Source: Flavobacterium sp. LMO8
Lineage (GTDB): Bacteria > Bacteroidota > Bacteroidia > Flavobacteriales > Flavobacteriaceae
NCBI RefSeq assembly: GCF_009495755.1
Contig: NZ_WIBJ01000028.1
Span: forward strand, 230,227-294,226
Direction: 5' to 3'
Length of the DNA: 64,000 bases
The notes beneath the pieces are model-generated. The model was not told the origin of the DNA, ran no database searches, and saw nothing but the letters and a program-made list of their open reading frames with translations. Shown here piece after piece: positions 27,021 through 35,245 of this stretch. The translations under genes and the position numbers were made by a program. Each line of letters begins with the position of its first letter. Position 1 is the stretch's first letter.

Positions 27021-28463
27021 ATGACGAATACACTTTTTCCAGTTTTTCTAAAAACCGAAACCGCTCATTTTCTAATTGTTGGTGGTGGAAATGTTGGTTT
27101 GGAAAAAACCGAAACGTTACTCAGGCAAAATCCTGAAATTAGAATTACAGTTGTTGCTACCTATTTTCATCCAAAATTAGTTGAAATTGGTAACAAGCAT
27201 CAAAATATTACTTTTTACGAAAGACCGTTTGAAGAAATCGATTTGTTAAATAAAGATTTTGTTATCATAACCACAGATAAACCAGAGGTGAATTTAGCAG
27301 TGCGTGAATTAGCCAAATCTAAAGGGATAAAAGTAAATGCGGCCGACCAACCAGCTTTATGTGATTTTTATTTGGGCTCGATTGTAAATAAAGGAAGTTT
27401 AAAAATAGCTATTTCAACCAACGGAAAATCGCCAGTTCTTGCCAAGCGAATGCGAGAATATTTTACAGAAGTAATTCCCGATAATATTGAGGATAGTTTA
27501 ACGATTTTAAACGATTTTAGAAGCAAGCATAAAGGCAATTTTAGTCAAAAATTAGCCGATTTAAATAAGTTGACAGAAGGTTTTCAAAAAAGCACAGAAA
27601 CCAAGAAGTATAAACGTTTGGCCTTTACATTGGCGACTTCTTTTCTAATGTTTTTTATTGGGTATGGTTGTTCTACTTTAGTTTCACTTTCTGATATTCA
27701 AAATGGACTAAGTCAGGTACCAAATGAGTTTTATTATATGCTTTTGATTGGTTTTGTTGCCCAATTAATCGATGGAGCAGTGGGTTTAGGTTATGGGGTT
27801 ACTTGTGCTACGAGTATGATGATTTTAGGCGTTAAATTGCCCGCCATAAGTGGAGGTATTCATACTGCAGAAATGTTTTCTAGTGCTATAAGTGGTTTCT
27901 CTCATTACAAGTTTGGAAATGTAAACAAGAAATTACTTTTTTGGTTGGCTTCTTTTGGAGTAATTGGTGCGGTTTTAGGAGCTTTATTTTTAGTGTATTT
28001 AGGAAATGAATATGAAAAATTAGCCTATTTGATTTTATCTGCATATACTTTCGTTATTGGTATACGATTAATCGTGATTGCTTTTAAAAAGTTTCAGTTC
28101 AAAAAGAAAATTAAATTTTTAGGTGCGTTAGGATTCACCGGAGGATTTATGGATGCTTTTGGAGGAGGAGGTTGGGGACCAATAGTCACATCAACATTAT
28201 TGGCAAAAGGAAGAAAGTCTAAATATGTGGTAGGAACAGTTAGTTTGGCTGAGTTTTTTGTAACACTTGCTGCTTCAATAGTGTTTTTTACCTCTTTAGG
28301 AGTGAGTCATTGGTATATTGTTTTAGGGCTTATTCTAGGTGGGGTTATTGCCTCGCCAATTGCGGTAAAATTAGCAGGAAAATTGCCTCTGAAAGCAGCT
28401 TTGTTATTTGTATCTTTCTTAGTTATAGTGTTTAGTGTTAGGGTATTTTTAAAAATTGTTTGA
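27021..28463 (+). CDS. Fusion: siroheme synthase N-domain (precorrin-2 dehydrogenase) + TauE/SafE-type transporter
   Basis: Residues 1-185 are a CysG N-terminal-like domain: Rossmann GGGNVGLEK (about 21-29), INPA-type NAADQPALCDFYLGSIV (about 109-125) and ISTNGKSPVLAKRMREY, predicted to oxidise and ferrochelate precorrin-2 to siroheme. From about residue 200 the protein becomes a membrane domain of about eight helices with the repeated TSUP/TauE motifs (DGAVGLGYG near 250, MDAFGGGGWGP near 375). TSUP proteins move sulfite, sulfonates or related anions. Joining siroheme manufacture with a sulfur-anion transporter in one chain fits the operon. It is the last gene before the second attenuator cassette. 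Confidence 0.9.
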   Translation: MTNTLFPVFLKTETAHFLIVGGGNVGLEKTETLLRQNPEIRITVVATYFHPKLVEIGNKHQNITFYERPFEEIDLLNKDFVIITTDKPEVNLAVRELAKSKGIKVNAADQPALCDFYLGSIVNKGSLKIAISTNGKSPVLAKRMREYFTEVIPDNIEDSLTILNDFRSKHKGNFSQKLADLNKLTEGFQKSTETKKYKRLAFTLATSFLMFFIGYGCSTLVSLSDIQNGLSQVPNEFYYMLLIGFVAQLIDGAVGLGYGVTCATSMMILGVKLPAISGGIHTAEMFSSAISGFSHYKFGNVNKKLLFWLASFGVIGAVLGALFLVYLGNEYEKLAYLILSAYTFVIGIRLIVIAFKKFQFKKKIKFLGALGFTGGFMDAFGGGGWGPIVTSTLLAKGRKSKYVVGTVSLAEFFVTLAASIVFFTSLGVSHWYIVLGLILGGVIASPIAVKLAGKLPLKAALLFVSFLVIVFSVRVFLKIV

Positions 28464-28550
28464 GATTTTGAAATAATTTAGATTTATAAACTTTTATTTT
28501 CTTCTCAATAAGATATTTTTTCTATAATAATAGATTTAAATAGCAAAATT

Positions 28551-28601
28551 TAGAAAAATAATCTATTTATTTTTTTATTGTAGAAAATAAATCTAATTTT
28601 G
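28551..28601 (+). promoter_or_regulatory. metY operon promoter with paired palindromes
   Basis: TAGAAAAATAATCTA (28551-28565) and TAGAAAATAAATCTA (28581-28595), 30 bp apart, with -7 box TAATTTTG at 28594-28601. Sequence and spacing are identical to those before cysH. Confidence 0.6.
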
Positions 28602-28627
28602 CCTTGTCAAACTAAAAGAAATAGAAA

Positions 28628-28696
28628 ATGAACTTTACAATGTGCAATATGTGTATGATGATGTGGAACAATCCGCAGAGGAAACCTATTGCATAA
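28628..28696 (+). CDS. Met/Cys-rich leader peptide of the metY operon (22 aa)
   Basis: Same peptide as at 17261 with one conservative change near the end (Ile for Val): control run MCNMCMMMW, then NNPQRKP. CAGAGG at 28676-28681 within the ORF is complementary to the terminator 5' arm (28724-28729). Conservation of both codon content and pairing segment in two positions supports a leader function. Confidence 0.82.
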   Translation: MNFTMCNMCMMMWNNPQRKPIA

Positions 28697-28721
28697 TTTT
28701 AAAAGTAAATTAATTCAATAT

Positions 28722-28749
28722 AACCTCTGTCGAAAGCAGAGGTTTTTTT
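28722..28749 (+). terminator. Attenuator terminator upstream of metY
   Basis: AACCTCTG-TCGAAAG-CAGAGGTT with T run, same sequence as 17355-17382. It lies upstream of coding genes and not behind one. Confidence 0.88.
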
Positions 28750-28772
28750 ATTTCTAATAATACAAATAATAT

Positions 28773-28823
28773 ATGAAAATAGCCATTTACAATCCAAGAC
28801 GATGTTGTCGAATGTGTTGCTGA
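28773..28823 (+). CDS. Cys-rich 16-residue uORF between attenuator and metY
   Basis: ATG at 28773 gives MKIAIYNPRRCCRMCC and a TGA stop. Four of the last six residues are Cys, arranged CC-R-M-CC just before the stop. It starts 24 bp beyond the attenuator T run and ends 63 bp before metY. Consecutive Cys codons next to the stop are expected if ribosome progress senses Cys-tRNA. No clear terminator follows; only a short TTGC-TGAAAA-GCAA stem is seen. Real translation is unproven. Confidence 0.55.
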   Translation: MKIAIYNPRRCCRMCC

Positions 28824-28847
28824 AAAGCAAACTTCGAAAAAAAAAAT

Positions 28848-28882
28848 CTTAATACTTAATACAAATATCTTAATACTTAAAA
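28848..28882 (+). repeat. Heptamer tandem repeat upstream of metY
   Basis: Five consecutive 7-mers: CTTAATA, CTTAATA, CAAATAT, CTTAATA, CTTAAAA, ending 4 bp before the metY ATG. Confidence 0.8.
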
Positions 28883-28886
28883 TAGC

Positions 28887-30179
28887 ATGAGCACAAATAA
28901 ATTTGCAACAAACGCATTACACGCAGGACACGATGTAACTAAAAATGGAGGAACAAGAGCTGTTCCAATTTACCAAACCACATCATACGTTTTTAATAAC
29001 TCAGACCACGCAGCCAATCTTTTTGGTTTAGCCGAAGCTGGTTTTATTTATACAAGATTAAATAATCCAACAAACGACATCTTAGAACAACGATTAGCCA
29101 AATTAGAAGGCGGAATCGGTGCTGTCGTAACCGCTTCAGGAACAGCAGCTATCTCAACCGCTTTGTTAACTTTATTAAAAGCTGGCGACCACATCGTAGC
29201 TTCTAACAGTTTATACGGTGGAACTTATAATTTATTAAACGTGACTTTGCCAAGATTAGGCATCACAACAACCTTCGTAGATCCATCAAATCCTGAAAAT
29301 TTCTTAAATGCAGCACAAGAAAATACCCGAGTGTTCTTCGCTGAAAGTTTAGGAAATCCAAAATTAGATGTACTCGATTTAAAAGCCATTTCAAAAGCTG
29401 CACAAACCTACAAAGTGCCTTTTATTGTAGATAACACAGTGGCAACACCCTTTTTGCTGAACCCAATCGAACACGGAGCAAACATTGTAATTCATTCGTT
29501 AACAAAATACATCGGTGGAAACGGAACTTCGCTTGGAGGTGTCATCATCGATGCAGGAAATTTCGATTGGAGTAACGGGAAATTTCCAGAATTCACAGAA
29601 CCTTCTGCAGGTTATCACGGATTAAAATACTATGAAGTGTTAGGTGCTGCATCATTCATTGCGAAAGTTAGAATCGAAGGTTTACGCGATCTAGGCGCTT
29701 CTTTGAGTCCATTCAATGCATTTCAAATTATTCAAGGATTAGAAACATTGGCTATCCGAATCAAAAAGCACAGTGAAAATGCTTTGGAATTAGCTAAATG
29801 GTTGCAAAAACGTTCAGAAGTAGCTTGGGTAAATTATCCAGGATTAATTTCTTCAAAATATTACGATTTAGCGCAACAATATTTACCAGAAGGACAAAGT
29901 GGTATCGTGACTTTTGGATTAAAAGGAGGTTATGAAGCGGCTAAAAAAGTAGCTGATGAGACTCAATTTTTCTCATTGTTAGCGAATATTGGTGACACGA
30001 AATCATTAATCATTCATCCAGCAAGTACAACGCACCAACAATTGTCAGAAGTACAACAAATCACAACCGGAGTAACGAAAGATTTAATTCGTTTATCAGT
30101 TGGATTAGAAGATATTGAAGACTTGAAAGCCGATTTACAAAGTGTTTTCGAAAAATTGCCAGTTCAAAATTTAGTTTAG
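28887..30179 (+). CDS. metY: O-acetylhomoserine aminocarboxypropyltransferase (sulfhydrylase)
   Basis: PLP enzyme of the Cys/Met metabolism family that adds sulfide to O-acetylhomoserine to make homocysteine. PLP lysine is Lys207 in HSLTKYIGGNG. The long form (430 aa) with an insertion after the lysine (GVIIDAGNFDWSNGKFPEF) distinguishes MetY from MetB/MetZ. It lies downstream of the Met/Cys leader and the Cys uORF. A terminator-like hairpin follows (30196-30233), although metX continues closely, so there may be partial read-through. Confidence 0.93.
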   Translation: MSTNKFATNALHAGHDVTKNGGTRAVPIYQTTSYVFNNSDHAANLFGLAEAGFIYTRLNNPTNDILEQRLAKLEGGIGAVVTASGTAAISTALLTLLKAGDHIVASNSLYGGTYNLLNVTLPRLGITTTFVDPSNPENFLNAAQENTRVFFAESLGNPKLDVLDLKAISKAAQTYKVPFIVDNTVATPFLLNPIEHGANIVIHSLTKYIGGNGTSLGGVIIDAGNFDWSNGKFPEFTEPSAGYHGLKYYEVLGAASFIAKVRIEGLRDLGASLSPFNAFQIIQGLETLAIRIKKHSENALELAKWLQKRSEVAWVNYPGLISSKYYDLAQQYLPEGQSGIVTFGLKGGYEAAKKVADETQFFSLLANIGDTKSLIIHPASTTHQQLSEVQQITTGVTKDLIRLSVGLEDIEDLKADLQSVFEKLPVQNLV

Positions 30180-30195
30180 GTTTTTGTTTGTTTGA

Positions 30196-30233
30196 AGACT
30201 GCCGATAGAATAATCTAATGGCAGTCTTTTTTT
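30196..30233 (+). terminator. Intrinsic terminator between metY and metX
   Basis: GACTGCC...GGCAGTC followed by T7, 17 bp after the metY stop. The next gene on the same strand starts at 30244, so expression of metX would need read-through or a local promoter. Confidence 0.82.
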
Positions 30234-30243
30234 AAAAAGAAAG

Positions 30244-31209
30244 ATGAGTAAAATTCAAAAAATAGTTTTCCAAAACGTTTCATTGCAAAATGGAGTAGTT
30301 CAATCGAAGGTAATTTTGTCCTATCAATTGTTCGGGCAACCGGTTGGTTCGGCTCCTTTGGTGGTAGTTAATCATGCTTTAACTGGAAATTCGCAAGTTA
30401 TTGGTGAAAACGGTTGGTGGCAATCGTTAATTGGTTATGATAAAATTATCGATACCAAAAAATATGCGGTTTTAGCTTTCAATATTCCTGGAAATGGTTA
30501 TCAAGATGCAGAAAATTTGATTGAAAATTATCAAGATTTCACTACTTACGATGTCGCTAATTTATTTTGGAAAGGAATCGATTCATTTAAAGTCAATCAA
30601 CTTTTTGCAGTGATTGGTGGAAGTTTAGGCGGAGCAATTGCTTGGGAAATGGCATCTATTCGACCAAAAGCAATTGCAAATTTAATTCCGGTTGCAACAA
30701 ATTGGAAAGCTTCTGATTGGTTGATTGGAAATGTGTTAATTCAAGATTTGATTCTGAATAATTCCAACAATCCAATTCACGATGCTAGAATTCATGCCAT
30801 GTTATTGTATCGAACACCTGAATCACTACAAGAAAAATTCCACACCAAATTGCAAAATTCGGAAGGGTTGTTTCAGGTAGAAAGTTGGTTGTTGCATCAC
30901 GGAGAAAAATTGCAAAATCGATTTCAGCTTTCGGCTTACAAACTCATGAATCATTTATTAAAAACTACGGATATTTTTAAGAACAACAGCAAATCGGAAG
31001 TCATTAAAAATATCACATCGAACATTCATTTAATAAGTGTGGATACTGATTATTTTTTTACGGCAAACGAAATCAAAACGGCTTTTCAGGAAATTAAAAT
31101 TTACAAAAACAATGCATTTTATCACGAAATCAAATCCATTCATGGACACGATGCTTTCTTGATAGAATTTGAACAATTAAACAACATACTTAAACCTATA
31201 TTTAATTAG
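30244..31209 (+). CDS. metX: Homoserine O-acetyltransferase-like alpha/beta hydrolase
   Basis: Activates homoserine for sulfhydrylation. Alpha/beta hydrolase fold with oxyanion segment NHALTGNSQV, nucleophile Ser127 in IGGSLGGAIAWE, Asp269 in VDTDYFF and His302 in IHGHDAFL, matching the MetX triad. At 321 aa it is shorter than many MetX enzymes (about 350-380), mainly in the lid region. Whether it is a homoserine acetyl- or succinyltransferase cannot be decided here; acetyl is favoured by the neighbouring metY, whereas metZ would suggest succinyl. Confidence 0.88.
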   Translation: MSKIQKIVFQNVSLQNGVVQSKVILSYQLFGQPVGSAPLVVVNHALTGNSQVIGENGWWQSLIGYDKIIDTKKYAVLAFNIPGNGYQDAENLIENYQDFTTYDVANLFWKGIDSFKVNQLFAVIGGSLGGAIAWEMASIRPKAIANLIPVATNWKASDWLIGNVLIQDLILNNSNNPIHDARIHAMLLYRTPESLQEKFHTKLQNSEGLFQVESWLLHHGEKLQNRFQLSAYKLMNHLLKTTDIFKNNSKSEVIKNITSNIHLISVDTDYFFTANEIKTAFQEIKIYKNNAFYHEIKSIHGHDAFLIEFEQLNNILKPIFN

Positions 31210-31216
31210 AAATCAA

Positions 31217-33631
31217 ATGAAAATATTAAAATTTGGAGGAAAATCATTAGCAAACGGAGAAGGATTGCAAAAAGTAATTCAAACGATTGCTCTAAAATAT
31301 TTCAATAACGAGCCTATCGCAGTAGTCGTTTCGGCAAGAGGAAATGCTACAGACGAATTGGTTATTTTATTAAAAAAAGCACAAGCCAACATCAATTTTC
31401 AAGCGGATTTTGAGCAATTCAAAAAATACCAATTGGAAGGCTTGAAAGAAAACATCTTCGAAGAAGAATTTTCGGTTTTACAGAAATTACTAGAAGGCGT
31501 TTCGCTTTTAGGAGATTACAGCGAAAAAATCAAAGACCAAGTCATTGCATATGGCGAAATTTTATCAGCCAAATACGTGGCTAATGTTTTAAACGAAAAC
31601 AGCATCAAAGCGCAATTTACAGATGCACGCCAATTGATAAAAACCGATATTAATTTTGGAAATGCGCAACCAATTGATGCTGTTTCAAAGCGAAATGTCT
31701 TGGATTATTTCGAAAAAAATACGGATAAAGTTAATATTGTAACGGGATTTATTGGTTCGACATTACACAACGAAACAACCACTTTAGGAAGAAACGGAAG
31801 TAATTACACAGCTTCTTTATTAGCAAATTATCTAAACGCAGAAGAATTTCAAAATTATACTCACGTTGACGGAATTTTCACTGCTAATCCCGATTTAGTA
31901 GTTGATGCAAAAAAAATTGAGCGATTGTCTTTCAATGAAGCGAATGAGTTGGCAAATTTTGGAGCGCAAATTTTACATGCCAAAACCATTATTCCTTTGG
32001 TAGAAAAAAATATCCCATTGCGAATTTTAAACACTTTCAATCCTGAAAATGAAGGAACGTTAATCACTGCTGAGCAAACCAATGAAGGTATCAAATCACT
32101 TTCGGTTTTAACGAATGTTTCGCTGATTAATTTAGAAGGAAGAGGTTTGTTAGGAAAAACAGGTGTTGATGCAAGAATTTTCCGTGTGATGGCTGAAAAC
32201 GATATTAGTGTGAGTATTATTTCACAAGGTTCTTCGGAAAGAGGAATTGGTTTAGTGGTGAGTTCTGATAAGGCTTCGAAAGCATTAGTTGGTTTGGAAA
32301 AAGAATTTGAAACCGATTTCTACACGAAAGATGTCAATAAAATTTCGGTAAATGATAACATTGCGGTGATTTCGATTATTGGGCAAGATTTAACGAATTT
32401 CCACAAACCATACACGGCTTTAATCCGAAATAAAATCACGCCAATTTTGTTGAATAATACCGTTACAGGAAGAAATATCAGTTTGGTTATAAGTAAAGAT
32501 GAGTTTAAACGTGCATTGAATGTAATTCATGGTGAAGTTTTTGGAGTAGCAAAAAAAATCAACATTGCTATTTTTGGTCACGGAACGGTTGGAGGAACTT
32601 TGATTTCCCAAATTTTAGAATCGGGTAAAAACATCGAAAAACGAAAAGGAATCAAGTTAAATGTATTTGCTATCGCGAATTCAAAGAAAGTGTTGTTGAA
32701 TAAATTCGGAATTAGCGAAAATTGGAAAGCTACTCTAGAAGATAAAGGTCAAGAATACAATATTGAAGATATTATCGCTTATGCTAAAGAACATCATTTA
32801 GAAAATTTAATCGCAATTGATAACACCGCAAGTTCGACTTTTATTGAAAACTATATTTCATTAGCGGAAAATAGTTTCGATTTAATTTCGTCAAATAAAG
32901 TGGCTAATACTGTAAGTTTTGATTTCTATAAAAAACTTCGAAAAGTATTAAAAGACAATCAAAAAGAATATTTATACGAGACCAATGTTGGTGCAGGTTT
33001 GCCGTTAATTGATACAATAAAATTATTGCATTTATCAGGTGAAAATATTACTAAGATTAAAGGTGTTTTCTCTGGAACATTGAGTTATTTGTTTAATAAT
33101 TTTTCAGTTGAAGACAAGAAATTCAGCGAAGTTTTAAAAGAAGCTATCGACAAAGGTTTCACCGAACCTGATCCAAGAGAAGATTTAAACGGAAACGATG
33201 TTGGTCGAAAACTACTAATCTTAGCACGTGAATTAGACTTACAAAACGAATTCGAAGAAATTCAAATTCAAAACTTAATTCCAGAAGCTTTACGCGAAGG
33301 AAGTGCAACCGATTTCTTAAAACGTTTATCAGAATTAGACGGAATTTACCAAAACATCAAAGACGCTCAAGGTCCAAATGAAGTTCTGCGTTATATTGGT
33401 GAATTATCAGGCGATTTGCAACAAGACAAAGGAAAATTAGAAGTAAAATTAATTTCGGTTCCAGCCAATTCTGCTTTAGGTTCTTTAAAAGGTTCGGATT
33501 CTATTTTCGAAATTTATACCGAATCTTATAGCGAACAACCTATCGTAATTCAAGGAGCAGGAGCAGGAGCTTCGGTAACCGCAAGAGGTGTTTTTGGCGA
33601 CATTTTACGCTTGTCAGAAAAAAAATTATAA
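31217..33631 (+). CDS. thrA: Bifunctional aspartokinase / homoserine dehydrogenase
   Basis: Makes aspartyl phosphate and later homoserine, the carbon skeleton for Met and Thr. The N-terminal kinase starts KILKFGGKSLA; the motif TLGRNGSNYTA (about 195) is the kinase active site. Tandem ACT regulatory domains follow (about 300-455, with GKTGVDARIFRVMAENDISV). The homoserine dehydrogenase begins at about 465 with AIFGHGTVGGTL and contains YETNVGAGLPLIDT and GVFSGTLSYLFN. At 804 aa all parts are complete. It is positioned so that homoserine flows directly to MetX. Confidence 0.96.
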   Translation: MKILKFGGKSLANGEGLQKVIQTIALKYFNNEPIAVVVSARGNATDELVILLKKAQANINFQADFEQFKKYQLEGLKENIFEEEFSVLQKLLEGVSLLGDYSEKIKDQVIAYGEILSAKYVANVLNENSIKAQFTDARQLIKTDINFGNAQPIDAVSKRNVLDYFEKNTDKVNIVTGFIGSTLHNETTTLGRNGSNYTASLLANYLNAEEFQNYTHVDGIFTANPDLVVDAKKIERLSFNEANELANFGAQILHAKTIIPLVEKNIPLRILNTFNPENEGTLITAEQTNEGIKSLSVLTNVSLINLEGRGLLGKTGVDARIFRVMAENDISVSIISQGSSERGIGLVVSSDKASKALVGLEKEFETDFYTKDVNKISVNDNIAVISIIGQDLTNFHKPYTALIRNKITPILLNNTVTGRNISLVISKDEFKRALNVIHGEVFGVAKKINIAIFGHGTVGGTLISQILESGKNIEKRKGIKLNVFAIANSKKVLLNKFGISENWKATLEDKGQEYNIEDIIAYAKEHHLENLIAIDNTASSTFIENYISLAENSFDLISSNKVANTVSFDFYKKLRKVLKDNQKEYLYETNVGAGLPLIDTIKLLHLSGENITKIKGVFSGTLSYLFNNFSVEDKKFSEVLKEAIDKGFTEPDPREDLNGNDVGRKLLILARELDLQNEFEEIQIQNLIPEALREGSATDFLKRLSELDGIYQNIKDAQGPNEVLRYIGELSGDLQQDKGKLEVKLISVPANSALGSLKGSDSIFEIYTESYSEQPIVIQGAGAGASVTARGVFGDILRLSEKKL

Positions 33632-33720
33632 CCACCCAAACTTCAAAACCTGCAAAATTTTTTGTCTTGTGGGTTTTACACTTTATCAGTTCAAGGATTA
33701 AACAATCAACATACAAAACA

Positions 33721-34893
33721 ATGAGCAATCAAAAATTAGGATTAGAAACCCAAGCTATCAGAACGCAATTAGAACGCACGCAATATTTAGAACATTCCGT
33801 TCCACTATATTTAACTTCCAGTTTTATTTTTGAAGATGCCGAGGATATGCGCGCTTCCTTTGCTGAGGAGAAAGAGCGCAATATTTACAGCCGATTTTCC
33901 AATCCCAATACATCCGAATTTGTGGAGAAAATTTGTCAAATGGAAGGAGCAGAAGACGGCTACGCTTTCGCAACAGGAATGGCGGCGGTGTATTCTACTT
34001 TTGCGGCTTTATTGAATTCCGGCGATCATATCGTTTCTGCAAGTAGTGTTTTTGGTTCGACACATACGTTGTTTATCAAATATTTTCCAAAATGGAACAT
34101 CACGACTTCCTATTTCGATGTCAACAAACCAGAAACGATTGAAAATTACATAAACCCAAATACCAAAATCCTTTACGCTGAATCACCAACGAATCCAGCG
34201 GTTGATATTTTAGATTTAGAATTATTGGGAAAAATCGCCAAAAAGCACAATTTGATTTTAATTATCGATAACTGTTTTGCAACACCTTATATTCAAAATC
34301 CAATTCAATTTGGTGCCGATTTAGTGATTCATTCGGCAACTAAATTAATTGATGGTCAAGGTCGTGTTTTGGGCGGAGTAACCGTTGGTCGTTCCGATTT
34401 AATTCGTGAGATTTATTTATTTTCCCGAAATACCGGACCTGCTTTGTCGCCTTTCAATGCTTGGGTATTGTCAAAAAGTTTAGAAACATTGCCGGTTCGT
34501 ATTGAAAAACATTGCGAAAACGCTTTAAAAGTGGCTGAATTTTTAGAAAATCATCCTAATGTAGCTTCTGTGAAATATCCATTTTTGAAATCGCATCCGC
34601 AATATGAAGTCGCTAAAAAGCAAATGAAATTAGGAGGAAACATCGTAGCTTTCGAAATCAAAGGCGGAATTGAATCGGGAAGAAAATTCTTGGATAAAAT
34701 CAAATTGTGTTCCTTGTCTGCAAATCTAGGTGATACCCGTTCGATTGTAACACATCCAGCTTCTACCACGCATAGTAAATTGACAGAAGAGGAACGTTTG
34801 GCAGTAAGCATTACTGATGGTTTGGTGCGCGTTTCTGTTGGTTTGGAGACCGTCCAAGATGTAATTAACGACTTAAAGCAAGCGTTAGAATAA
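33721..34893 (+). CDS. metZ: O-succinylhomoserine/O-acetylhomoserine sulfhydrylase
   Basis: Second PLP enzyme of the Cys/Met family in the same cluster: Lys208 in HSATKLIDGQGRVLGG is the PLP lysine, and TGMAAVYSTFAALLNSGDH and SLSANLGDTRSIVTHP are family motifs. At 390 aa without the MetY insertion it groups with MetZ. ATG 33721 starts the conserved LGLETQAIRTQ; the reading from 33667 enters the upstream spacer. It may share or back up the reaction of MetY with a different acyl donor or sulfur source. Confidence 0.9.
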   Translation: MSNQKLGLETQAIRTQLERTQYLEHSVPLYLTSSFIFEDAEDMRASFAEEKERNIYSRFSNPNTSEFVEKICQMEGAEDGYAFATGMAAVYSTFAALLNSGDHIVSASSVFGSTHTLFIKYFPKWNITTSYFDVNKPETIENYINPNTKILYAESPTNPAVDILDLELLGKIAKKHNLILIIDNCFATPYIQNPIQFGADLVIHSATKLIDGQGRVLGGVTVGRSDLIREIYLFSRNTGPALSPFNAWVLSKSLETLPVRIEKHCENALKVAEFLENHPNVASVKYPFLKSHPQYEVAKKQMKLGGNIVAFEIKGGIESGRKFLDKIKLCSLSANLGDTRSIVTHPASTTHSKLTEEERLAVSITDGLVRVSVGLETVQDVINDLKQALE

Positions 34894-35016
34894 AATGTTT
34901 TAATTTATTTTACAGATTGATATTCTGTGTTTTGGTTTAAAGGTAGGATAAAAATCTAAAAAAAATATATTTGTAATTAAATTTAAGAAAATATTTCATT
35001 ATTTCAATTTTGTCAC

Positions 35017-35024
35017 TACATTTG
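35017..35024 (+). promoter_or_regulatory. -7 box for the metH-metF transcript
   Basis: TACATTTG fits TAnnTTTG. The predicted start lies about 20 bases before the SAM-I riboswitch. The candidate -33 (TTTC) is weak. The rest of the 352-base gap 34894-35245 holds the riboswitch and a short repeat. Confidence 0.6.
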
Positions 35025-35046
35025 CAGTGTTCATAATCATAATGTT

Positions 35047-35150
35047 TGTTATCACGAAAGCTGGAGGGAATAGACCCTGCGAAAGCTTAGCAACCCTACA
35101 CTTGTAGAAGGTGCTACATTCTATTCCGATTTATCGGAAGCAGATAACGT
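35047..35150 (+). ncRNA. SAM-I riboswitch (S-box) upstream of metH
   Basis: The core reads TTATCACGAAAGCTGGAGGG, then AATAGACCC, GCGAAAGC, TTAGCAACC, AGAAGGTGCTACATTC and a closing GATAACG. These are the S-box landmarks: AGGGA...CCC kink-turn helix, GCAACC and GGTGCTA. P1 is formed by GTTATC (35048-35053) and GATAAC (35143-35148). A second GATAACA (35174-35180) and a GGAAA/TTTCC mini-hairpin (35154-35166) lie downstream and could form the alternative state. A covariance search with the Rfam SAM model would confirm it. Confidence 0.93.
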
Positions 35151-35190
35151 TAGGAAATTCTTTCCAATTTCTTGATAACATATTAATAAT

Positions 35191-35237
35191 ACAAACTTTG
35201 TGAAACTCTGTGAAAACTTAGCGTAACTCTGTGTAAC
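35191..35237 (+). repeat. Short decamer-like repeat before metH
   Basis: Units AACTTTGTGA, AACTCTGTGA, AACTTAGCGT and AACTCTGTGT at 10-11 bp period. It is like dispersed intergenic repeats common in this group and separates the SAM-I riboswitch from the metH start. Confidence 0.65.
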
Positions 35238-35245
35238 AAAAAAAT

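Larger units (their letters stand above)
28543..28751 (+). repeat. Direct repeat copy 2: promoter-leader-attenuator cassette
   Basis: Second copy of the 17177-17384 cassette, here in front of the metY-metX-thrA-metZ genes. It starts directly after the end of the cys operon (80 bp). Confidence 0.92.

Noticed and set aside
28848..28882. CRISPR array
   Set aside because: Units are 7 bp with no spacers, and no cas genes are present.
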